The notes beneath the pieces were generated by a model. That model was not told the DNA's origin. It made no database searches and saw only the letters and a program-made list of their open reading frames with translations. Below, piece by piece: positions 54,185-61,267 of a DNA stretch of 64,000 nucleotides (position 1 is the first letter of the stretch; each line of letters begins with the position of its first letter). The DNA is taken from NCBI RefSeq assembly GCF_000429405.1, contig NZ_AUBU01000006.1:368016-432015 (forward strand), read 5' to 3'. The translations under genes were made by a program, and so were the position numbers. This DNA is from Algoriphagus marincola DSM 16067. GTDB taxonomy: Bacteria > Bacteroidota > Bacteroidia > Cytophagales > Cyclobacteriaceae.

Positions 54185-55318
54185 ATGAGCAAAAAGAATC
54201 AAATACTCGGCGTTCTTGGCGGCGGTCAGCTAGGAAGGATGCTGATTCAGTCAGCCATTAATTACAATCAGGATATCCACATTTTGGACCCGGATCCCAA
54301 TGCCCCCTGTCGCGACCTTTGTCAAAAGTTTGTAAATGGGTCTTTGAGAGACTTCGATACAGTTTATCAATTTGGCCAAGGTTGTGATATCATTACCATT
54401 GAGATCGAGAGCGTCAATACAGAGGCTTTGGAAAAACTTCAAAAAGAAGGAAAGCAAGTGTTCCCGCAGCCGGAAATCATTCGACTCATTCAAGATAAGC
54501 GGGAGCAGAAGCAATTTTACCAGAAAAACGGGATACCCACTGCCGATTTTATTTTGGCAGCGGATCAGGAAGATGTGCTTCGAAATAAGGCTTTTCTTCC
54601 TGCTGTAAACAAACTTGGGAAGGATGGATATGATGGACGAGGAGTGCAAATTTTGAGGGATGAATCCGATTTGGATAAGGCCTTTGATGCGCCGGGATTG
54701 CTTGAAAAGTTGATCGATTTCGAAACCGAAATAGCTGTCACGGTGGCTCGGAATGAAAAGGGAGATTTGATTGCTTACCCAGCTGTAGAATGTGCTTTTC
54801 ACCCAACAGCTAACCTAGTTGAGTTTCTTTTTGCCCCTGCGAGTATTTCCCCAGAGGTAGCTGAAAAAGCTGAAAAGATAGCCAAAGAGGTTATCACCAA
54901 ACTGGGGATGGTAGGGATATTGGCTGTAGAGATGTTTGTAACTAAGGAAGGGGATGTATTAGTAAATGAAATCGCTCCCCGTCCACATAATAGTGGTCAC
55001 CATACGATCGAAGCCAATTTCACCAGTCAGTTTGAACAGCATCTCCGCTCCGTGATGAATTGGCCTTTGGGCGCCACGGATCTCCGGACTCCTGCAGCTA
55101 TGATCAACTTGCTCGGGGAAGATGGCTATATAGGGGAAGCCTACGTGGAAGGAATGGAAGAGGCCGTTTCCGAAAAAGGTGTTTACATTCATCTCTATGG
55201 CAAAAAAGTCACCAAACCTTTTCGAAAGATGGGCCATGTGACTGTTTTGGATGAAAATGTGGATAATTTAAAAAAGCGAGCTATCGCGATCAAAAACCTA
55301 ATAAAAATAAAAGCATGA
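54185..55318 (+). CDS. purK: N5-carboxyaminoimidazole ribonucleotide synthase
   Basis: ATP-grasp enzyme of purine biosynthesis that carboxylates AIR to N5-CAIR. The start [20 protein letters not shown] and ATP-grasp motifs ([33 protein letters not shown]) are clear. Length 377. It overlaps purE by 4 bases, giving the normal two-step pair. Confidence 0.97.
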   Translation: MSKKNQILGVLGGGQLGRMLIQSAINYNQDIHILDPDPNAPCRDLCQKFVNGSLRDFDTVYQFGQGCDIITIEIESVNTEALEKLQKEGKQVFPQPEIIRLIQDKREQKQFYQKNGIPTADFILAADQEDVLRNKAFLPAVNKLGKDGYDGRGVQILRDESDLDKAFDAPGLLEKLIDFETEIAVTVARNEKGDLIAYPAVECAFHPTANLVEFLFAPASISPEVAEKAEKIAKEVITKLGMVGILAVEMFVTKEGDVLVNEIAPRPHNSGHHTIEANFTSQFEQHLRSVMNWPLGATDLRTPAAMINLLGEDGYIGEAYVEGMEEAVSEKGVYIHLYGKKVTKPFRKMGHVTVLDENVDNLKKRAIAIKNLIKIKA

Positions 55319-55830
55319 ACCCACAGGTAGGAATCATCATGGGCAGCCAGTCAGATCTTCCGGTTATGGCTGAAGCAGCACAAATGCTAGAGGAACTTGG
55401 AGTCACTTATGAATTGACCGTTGTGTCTGCTCACCGAACTCCAGACCGAATGGTGGAATACGCCCGATCTGCACGAGAGCGCGGGCTCAAAGTCATCGTG
55501 GCTGGAGCAGGTGGAGCAGCCCATTTGCCGGGTATGGTCGCTTCAATGACCAGTCTTCCTGTGATCGGAGTTCCCGTGAGGAGTTCCAATTCTATAGATG
55601 GATGGGATAGCATTTTATCCATTTTGCAGATGCCTGGAGGGATTCCTGTAGCTACAGTAGCCTTGAATGGCGCAAAAAATGCGGGAATTTTGGCTGCATC
55701 TATGGTAGGAGCTTTTGACGAGCAGGTAGGTAAAAACCTAGATGCCTATAAGAAAGGTCTTCAGGAAAAAGTAGAACAATCAGCTCAAGAAATCGAGACC
55801 AAAGGCTGGAAGGCCATCGTGAAGAAATAG
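55315..55830 (+). CDS. purE: N5-carboxyaminoimidazole ribonucleotide mutase
   Basis: Moves the carboxylate to give CAIR, the step after PurK. The signature [33 protein letters not shown] and [15 protein letters not shown] is present. Class I type, 171 residues. Confidence 0.97.
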   Translation: MNPQVGIIMGSQSDLPVMAEAAQMLEELGVTYELTVVSAHRTPDRMVEYARSARERGLKVIVAGAGGAAHLPGMVASMTSLPVIGVPVRSSNSIDGWDSILSILQMPGGIPVATVALNGAKNAGILAASMVGAFDEQVGKNLDAYKKGLQEKVEQSAQEIETKGWKAIVKK

Positions 55831-55845
55831 AAGTTTTATTAGGCC

Positions 55846-55998
55846 ATGAACTGGAATAGACCTGTCAAATTCAAAATCAGTGGAGAAGATTGGGAAATGC
55901 CCCTGTCGATCTTGATTTTGTTGATTGTTTTAGCCCTAGTTCTAATGATCGGTGGAGCTTGGATGGGTTTTCGGTTTGGTTCTGGACAGCTTGAATAG
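55846..55998 (+). CDS. Small single-pass membrane protein, 50 residues
   Basis: ATG at 55846, stop TAG at 55996-55998, 15 bases after purE. It begins MNWNRPVKFKISGEDWEM, has one membrane helix (ILILLIVLALVLMIGGAWM) and ends GFRFGSGQLE. Probably cotranscribed with purKE. No family recognised. Confidence 0.6.
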   Translation: MNWNRPVKFKISGEDWEMPLSILILLIVLALVLMIGGAWMGFRFGSGQLE

Positions 55999-56004
55999 AT
56001 AATA

Positions 56005-56036
56005 TTAAAAAAGCCGATTGGTTTTCCAATCGGCTT
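56005..56036 (-). terminator. Terminator of the gene at 56069
   Basis: AAGCCGATTGG (56011-56021), loop TTTT, CCAATCGGCTT (56026-56036). The minus strand has the T-run; it may also weakly act on the purE side. Confidence 0.8.
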
Positions 56037-56068
56037 AATTGAATCATATTTTTTGATTAGCGTTTTTT

Positions 56069-56530
56069 TCAATCCGTAAAGATTCCCCACCCGTCATCGT
56101 ATTTTTCAGAAGGATCAAAACCCTTGATCCATTCCAAAAATAGTTTCCTGTATTCTTCGATAGCTGCTCGTAGTAGTTGAAGATGCTCTTCGGCGTGAGT
56201 TTCTTCCATGGCTAGCTGGTAGGTCATGGAATTAAGGCTTTTGGCATGGATTTTCATAAGCATGGCATTTTCCATTTTTGCGACGAAATCAGGAATAGCT
56301 TCCGCTCCCGCGAATTTGGCGCTCATAATCATGGCGTCTTCCATCATAATGCTACCATAGAGCTCCTTTCGTGCCTCATCCAGACTTCCGACCAATGCCC
56401 TCGTAAGATCTACGACATCTTTCGCCTTCTTCATTAAGGGGTGCTTGTAGATTCGATCCTGTTCTTTTCGAAAGTCGAACTCATCATCTCCATCGAAATC
56501 TGGATCTTCATCATCAAAATCGTCCCACAT
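56069..56530 (-). CDS. Conserved-type acidic protein, unknown
   Basis: 153 residues, no signal peptide. A very acidic N-terminus (DDFDDEDPDFDGDDEFDFRK) is followed by a helical domain (LTRALVGSLDEARKELYGS, then AKFAGAEAIPDFVAKMENA). I do not recognise the family. It follows the DUF3127 gene by 11 bases, so both may be on one transcript. Confidence 0.75.
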   Translation of the reverse strand: MWDDFDDEDPDFDGDDEFDFRKEQDRIYKHPLMKKAKDVVDLTRALVGSLDEARKELYGSIMMEDAMIMSAKFAGAEAIPDFVAKMENAMLMKIHAKSLNSMTYQLAMEETHAEEHLQLLRAAIEEYRKLFLEWIKGFDPSEKYDDGWGIFTD

Positions 56531-56541
56531 AATAATTTGAT

Positions 56542-56895
56542 TTAAAAGGGTAGCTGGTCTTCTTCGTCAGAATGAAAAGTGTCTACATCGAGTGGGGCAT
56601 TGGCAGCAGAAGTATTTGCTGTGCCAGCTCCCATTTTTTCTACTCGGTATGCTTTGATATCCGTGTACCATCTTCCATTGTATTCACGGCTTTCTGGATC
56701 CACGCTTAGTTTTACCTCATCGCCTTCTGCAATTGGGAATTGATCGATTTTATCTCCCCAAAGGGCTACACACACCTTTTTTGGGTAGTTGCCTGGAGTT
56801 TCGATGATGAATTCCTGCTTTCTCCAGGTATTTCCGTTTCTAGAGTTACCACTGACTTCTGCCAGTTTTTGAATTACTTTTCCGCTCAGTTCCAT
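56542..56895 (-). CDS. DUF3127 domain protein (OB-fold-like)
   Basis: 117 residues. The central part (KQEFIIETPGNYPKKVCVAL and WYTDIKAYRVEKM) matches DUF3127, a Bacteroidota family with an SSB-like OB fold. The tail ends in an acidic EEDQLPF, reminiscent of the SSB C-terminal tip (DDDDDLPF at 8691), which could recruit SSB partners. Confidence 0.85.
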   Translation of the reverse strand: MELSGKVIQKLAEVSGNSRNGNTWRKQEFIIETPGNYPKKVCVALWGDKIDQFPIAEGDEVKLSVDPESREYNGRWYTDIKAYRVEKMGAGTANTSAANAPLDVDTFHSDEEDQLPF

Positions 56896-57231
56896 AGTCT
56901 TTATATTTCTAAGGACGAAGTTAAGGAATGCCTACGGAAAGACCTTGGTAGAATTTACTTTTTGAAAAGGCATCTTTTTCGGATTTAACATTTTTTGGCA
57001 CTTGAATTGGGTTTGTTTTAAAGTTTCCCAATAGTTTTAGGTTAGTATTTACAGTTTTGAATGAAATCAGAATAAAATTTGGGGAAACTACGAGGAATAA
57101 AAAAATCCTCAAATCCATTTGGGAGAAGTAGTCTAAAACACTACTTTTAAATCCATTTCTCACTAAAAATCAAAAATCACCAAAATCTATACTATGGCTT
57201 AGACTTTTACGTTGTTCATAAACTATAAACA
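56896..57231. other. Intergenic region upstream of the sigma factor gene
   Basis: About 335 AT-rich bases with no coding frame. Small structures: GAGGA/TCCTC hairpin (57092-57110), AAGTAGT/ACTACTT hairpin (57126-57146), and the 10-base direct repeat AAATCCATTT at 57111-57120 and 57149-57158. It probably holds the divergent promoters of the DUF3127 and sigma genes. Confidence 0.5.
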
Positions 57232-57834
57232 ATGAGTAAGCAGATAGGACCCCGAGATGGTGAGTTGATCACGCAATATCGTAATGGCCATGAGGCCGCC
57301 TTTGATCTATTAGTAGATCGCTATAAGTCAAAAGTATTCACGACTATTTTTCTGATCGTAAAAGATCAGGATTTGGCAGAGGATCTTTTGCAAGAGGTGT
57401 TTGTGAAAGTCATCAACACGCTAAATTCTGATCGATACAATGAAGAAGGCAAGTTTCAGCCCTGGATCATGCGAATCGCGCACAATTTGGCAGTAGATCA
57501 CTTTCGGAAAGCTAAGCGGTATCCGATGATCATGATGGAAGATGGCTCCAATGTGTTCAATTCCTTGCGCTTTTCAGAAGGAAATGCGGAAGACGAAAAA
57601 GTGAAAGAAGAAGAGATTGCACTAGTCAGAAGATTGATTGATGAATTGCCAGAGGCTCAAAAGCAAGTGCTGATTATGCGGCACTACATGGATATGAGTT
57701 TTCAGGAAATTGCCGATCAGACAGGTGTGAGTATCAATACAGCTTTAGGAAGAATGCGCTATGCATTGATCCACTTACGAAAGAAAATGAAACAAATAAA
57801 TTTTGCCTATGACAAAACTATTTACCCCAAATGA
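57232..57834 (+). CDS. RNA polymerase sigma factor, ECF-type
   Basis: Sigma-70 family protein of 200 residues with only regions 2 and 4. Region 2: DLAEDLLQEVFVKVINTLN and FQPWIMRIAHNLAVDHFRKA. Region 4 HTH: MDMSFQEIADQTGVSINTAL followed by GRMRYALIHLRKKM. No transmembrane anti-sigma is encoded next; instead a small gene overlaps its end by 26 bases. Confidence 0.92.
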   Translation: MSKQIGPRDGELITQYRNGHEAAFDLLVDRYKSKVFTTIFLIVKDQDLAEDLLQEVFVKVINTLNSDRYNEEGKFQPWIMRIAHNLAVDHFRKAKRYPMIMMEDGSNVFNSLRFSEGNAEDEKVKEEEIALVRRLIDELPEAQKQVLIMRHYMDMSFQEIADQTGVSINTALGRMRYALIHLRKKMKQINFAYDKTIYPK

Positions 57835-58042
57835 CCTGGTCAGATATATCTATCAGGAAATGCCGGAGGTAGAACAAGAACTCTTAATGCAGGCCTTGCG
57901 AGATGATCAAGATCTCATGCAAGAATACCTAGAAATGCTGAGCACGATAGAGTCACTCGATCAAATCCGACCTCTACCTTCGGAAAAAGTAGTAAAGGCT
58001 ATCAAATCGAGAGCTCATTCTACGGGACTTCAAAAAGTCTAA
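57809..58042 (+). CDS. Small protein coupled to the sigma factor
   Basis: 77 residues from the ATG at 57809, starting within the sigma gene (26-base overlap). The sequence (MTKLFTPNDLVRYIYQEMPE) is acidic and helical with no membrane segment. Its position is that of an anti-sigma factor, but no known anti-sigma motif was seen. Function is inferred only from coupling. Confidence 0.72.
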   Translation: MTKLFTPNDLVRYIYQEMPEVEQELLMQALRDDQDLMQEYLEMLSTIESLDQIRPLPSEKVVKAIKSRAHSTGLQKV

Positions 58043-58052
58043 GGAAACGGTA

Positions 58053-58080
58053 ACCCTGCCAATAGGCAGGGTTTTTATTT
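58053..58080 (+). terminator. Terminator of the sigma/partner pair
   Basis: ACCCTGCC (58053-58060), loop AATA, GGCAGGGT (58065-58072), then TTTTATTTT. Confidence 0.9.
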
Positions 58081-58964
58081 TAGCGAAGCGCCTCAATGAA
58101 GTTTGCAATGTCGGAAATCACTGTGGCATAGGTGGCTGGCGTAAAACCATGTCCTTGTCCTTCGATAATTTCATATTGGAAATTTACCCCAGCGCCAGTT
58201 AATTCGGCTGCAAGCAAATCACTCTGTGAAATCGGTACTACTGTATCTTCGGTACCATGAAAGAAGATACTGGGAACAGAAGAACTACTTACAAAATTTA
58301 CGGGGCTAGATTGGAAATAAGCATCTGGATTTGACTCAGGAGTTCCTCCCAATAATGCTGTCAATCCTGATTGCGTTACAAAATTGAAACTGTGCAGTGA
58401 TTCAAGTTCAGTAGGAGGGAACAAAGCCATTACCGCCTGAATATTTCCGATTTCTTGATGCTTATAGGTATGCAAAAGTGCCAAATGACCTCCTGCACTG
58501 GCACCTGCCAGGTAGATTTCATCACTGATATTCCATTCGAGTTGATTTTCCAAGACATGTTCAACTGCTGCGATCACGTCATTTTCCTGGGTGGGAAAGC
58601 CATTGGTGTTTGAGATGAAATTGTACAGCCTATAATTAATTGCTACAAAAGCAAAATCCGGTAAAGCTTGTTCGAATGCTGTTCGAAATTCCAAAAACTC
58701 CTCCTTTGATCCATCTATCCAAGCACCGCCATGTATATATATAAGTATAGGAGTGTCTTCCAAAGTTCTCCTGGCAGGGAGAAATACATCCATTACTTGG
58801 CGAGTATCCGTTCCGTATGCCTCATTGGTAAGTTCCATGGCCAGCAGAGGGCCATCCGGCAAGGGGTCATCTGTGGAGCTACAACCCTGAAGAAGAATAA
58901 CTGCAAAAAAGAAACTGTAAAAAATCCATTTCGAAGCTTTTGATAAAAATTGTTCGCTTGTCAT
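58080..58964 (-). CDS. Alpha/beta-hydrolase lipoprotein (carboxylesterase-like)
   Basis: Lipoprotein (VILLQGC) of 294 residues. The oxyanion-hole motif IYIHGGAWIDGS and nucleophile elbow LAGASAGGHLAL are typical of hormone-sensitive-lipase-like esterases; Asp and His follow in FHGTEDTVVPI and EGQGHGFTP. Probably hydrolyses ester bonds. It starts one base before the ALDH stop, so the genes form an operon. Confidence 0.9.
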   Translation of the reverse strand: MTSEQFLSKASKWIFYSFFFAVILLQGCSSTDDPLPDGPLLAMELTNEAYGTDTRQVMDVFLPARRTLEDTPILIYIHGGAWIDGSKEEFLEFRTAFEQALPDFAFVAINYRLYNFISNTNGFPTQENDVIAAVEHVLENQLEWNISDEIYLAGASAGGHLALLHTYKHQEIGNIQAVMALFPPTELESLHSFNFVTQSGLTALLGGTPESNPDAYFQSSPVNFVSSSSVPSIFFHGTEDTVVPISQSDLLAAELTGAGVNFQYEIIEGQGHGFTPATYATVISDIANFIEALR

Positions 58965-58965
58965 A

Positions 58966-60393
58966 TTAAAACCATTTGATAAGTGATTGAATAATTTGTT
59001 TTGTTTTTATTCCGAAGGGAGGTCGTAAAAGGGTCGCGTTGTTCAAGCCCACGCGTTGTTTCAATACGGCTTTTTCGTTGCTGAAAGCTAAGAAGCCATA
59101 ATATCCATGAGCTTTTCCAATGCCGCTATTGTTCACACCGCCAAAAGGCAATTCATTATGGATGAAATGGAGCACACAGTCATTGATAACTGCTCCTCCG
59201 GCACTAGTCTGGAGGAGAACATCTTCGTATTGCTTACTTTGATCAAAGACGTAAAGCGCCAAGGGTTTTGGTTTTCGATTGATATAATCAATAGCTTCTT
59301 GAAGATCAACATATGTAAGAATTGGAAGAATAGGTCCAAAAATTTCTTCTTGAGCGACTAGCATTTCATCTTGCACATTGGTAAGCAATGTAGGTTCGAT
59401 AAATCGATGGTGATGATTATTTTTTCCTCCAAATTCTATTTCAGCTCCCTTTTCTACAGCGTCATCCAAGTACGATTTCAATCTTGAAAAGTGCCTATCA
59501 TTCACAATCCTCGCCATATCCTTGGAGTTTTCTATCCCTTTGTAGTCAGGGTCATACATTTGCTGAATAGCCTGCTTCAATTCAGCCAGAAGTAAGTCTT
59601 TTTGCGATTCATGGACCAAAATATAGTCTGGAGCTACACAGGTTTGCCCGCAGTTGACCAGTTTTCCATAGATGATTTTTTGAGCGGCATCTTTGATATC
59701 AGCTGATTCGGTGACTATGGTAGGGGACTTCCCACCTAGTTCCAAAGTGACAGAGGTCAAATGCTTGGCTGCATGCTCCATCACGATTTTGCCAATTTGT
59801 GGACTTCCGGTAAAAAAGATGTGATCAAAGGGCAAAGCCAACAGCGATTGAGCCACTTCTGCATCGCCTTGAACTACCATGACTTCATCTTTTTCAAAAA
59901 GATCCGAAACCATCTCAGCAAGTAGCGCGGAGGTATGGGGGGTCAACTCGGAGGGTTTGATGATGCACGGGCAGCCAGCAGCCAGGGCAGAGACCAGCGG
60001 GCCAACTGCCAGATTGAAGGGATAATTCCAAGGAGAAATGATCAAGGCCACCCCTTTCGGCTCAAACTGTACACGAGCTTTTGTCCCCAGCATGGGCAGG
60101 GGTGTAGGCAGCGATTGGGCTTTTATCCAGGACTTCAAATGCTTTATCGTGTGATTGATTTCGGAGGTTACAGGAAAGATTTCCGAAAGATCTGTTTCCG
60201 TTTCCGGTTTTTGAAAATCATCCCAAAGAGCTGTTCTGATGGCTTGTTGATGGTCCTTGATCCAAGATCTGATTGCCTTTAATCGATTGATTCTTTCCTG
60301 AGCAGTAGAAGATCTCCAGGCAACTGCAGTTTGCTGCTGTTTTTTAAGGATGTCATAAAGACTGGTTGTCGTTGTATCTAATGTGCTTTCCAT
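58966..60393 (-). CDS. Aldehyde dehydrogenase
   Basis: NAD(P)-dependent aldehyde oxidation, 475 residues from the ATG at 60393 (an ATG 24 bases upstream is possible). The Glu in LELGGKSPTIV and catalytic Cys in NCGQTCVAPDYILV are present, with PWNYPFNLAVGPL early. The short form without N-terminal extension and a C-terminal basic/hydrophobic tail (KTKQIIQSLIKWF) resembles fatty-aldehyde dehydrogenases. Substrate not proven. Confidence 0.93.
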   Translation of the reverse strand: MESTLDTTTTSLYDILKKQQQTAVAWRSSTAQERINRLKAIRSWIKDHQQAIRTALWDDFQKPETETDLSEIFPVTSEINHTIKHLKSWIKAQSLPTPLPMLGTKARVQFEPKGVALIISPWNYPFNLAVGPLVSALAAGCPCIIKPSELTPHTSALLAEMVSDLFEKDEVMVVQGDAEVAQSLLALPFDHIFFTGSPQIGKIVMEHAAKHLTSVTLELGGKSPTIVTESADIKDAAQKIIYGKLVNCGQTCVAPDYILVHESQKDLLLAELKQAIQQMYDPDYKGIENSKDMARIVNDRHFSRLKSYLDDAVEKGAEIEFGGKNNHHHRFIEPTLLTNVQDEMLVAQEEIFGPILPILTYVDLQEAIDYINRKPKPLALYVFDQSKQYEDVLLQTSAGGAVINDCVLHFIHNELPFGGVNNSGIGKAHGYYGFLAFSNEKAVLKQRVGLNNATLLRPPFGIKTKQIIQSLIKWF

Positions 60394-60417
60394 AGAACCA
60401 AATATTTCTGAGATCAA

Positions 60418-60718
60418 GATACAGAATCAGTATTAAAAGGGTAAAAAGTTTTTGGATTAATACTGTGCAATAAAGATGAGACTTGATAAATGTCAATTTT
60501 CACGAACTGTTTAATGAAAAAACACTAACTCTAAACAAAAAAGCGTTTTAGAGTCATAAAATTTCATTTCATACCAAAAATTTTGCATTACGTATCAAAA
60601 TTTTTTGAAAAAGGCTTGGAAATGAAAAACATTAAAGTGTATTTTTACAGCAAATTAATGCCATCGTATCTTCTTTTGAGATTTGGTGGATATAAGAATC
60701 GAGAAAATTTTAAAAGCT
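60418..60718. other. Intergenic region upstream of the secreted protein gene
   Basis: AT-rich, no confident gene. One near-perfect hairpin, ACTCTAAAC (60528-60536) / GTTTTAGAGT (60545-60554), may be an operator or RNA structure. Confidence 0.5.
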
Positions 60719-61237
60719 ATGAATACTTCTACCTTGATTTTCAAATCCAAATCAGCCCCTCGGGTTTCCATTTTTGGATTATTGTTATTGATGCTGTCAT
60801 TTTTCACCATATCGAGTGCAAATGCACAGAATATCAGTGAATTGAATCAGTTTTTAGGCTCTCAGGAGGCTGAGCAGCTAGGGATTGATAATGGCTATTT
60901 ATTTGGAAGTCAACCTACTATTCATATCACTCGGACAAGAATTATACTTCCAGAAGAGGGAATTCCTTCGAAAGCGGAGATCAGTATGAGTGCTATGAAT
61001 CGTCTATCAGAGGCAGGTGATGCATTACAAAATGCGGAAATTCTACAGGTAAAAATATCAAGTGAGGATCAAAAATCAGGAAGTATTCCTGCGTCTGTAT
61101 TGGATCAAATGCCCTCACTAAAGGTGATTTTTATTTTGTCGGAGGCGCCGATCTCTTCATCGGAGGTACAAAGTATGGTTTCATCTATTCAGAATCCGGC
61201 AGTGAAGATTCTTTACCTCTACTCACAGCCTGTTTAA
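60719..61237 (+). CDS. Secreted protein of unknown function
   Basis: 172 residues from the ATG at 60719 (chosen because upstream codons add only basic residues). Signal peptide with a long hydrophobic core (VSIFGLLLLMLSFFTISSA) cleaved near NAQ. The mature part (NISELNQFLGSQEAEQLG) has no recognised family. It lies 30 bases before the giant surface-protein gene and may be cotranscribed with it. Confidence 0.7.
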   Translation: MNTSTLIFKSKSAPRVSIFGLLLLMLSFFTISSANAQNISELNQFLGSQEAEQLGIDNGYLFGSQPTIHITRTRIILPEEGIPSKAEISMSAMNRLSEAGDALQNAEILQVKISSEDQKSGSIPASVLDQMPSLKVIFILSEAPISSSEVQSMVSSIQNPAVKILYLYSQPV

Positions 61238-61267
61238 AAAACAAATTCAGATCTAAATCCTAATACT

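Noticed and set aside
54251..54802. 183-codon minus-strand frame inside purK
   Set aside because: It lies opposite a clear enzyme gene with intact motifs and its product has no recognisable features.
60583..60840. 85-codon plus-strand frame overlapping the start of the secreted protein
   Set aside because: It runs into the signal-peptide coding region of the stronger gene in another frame.
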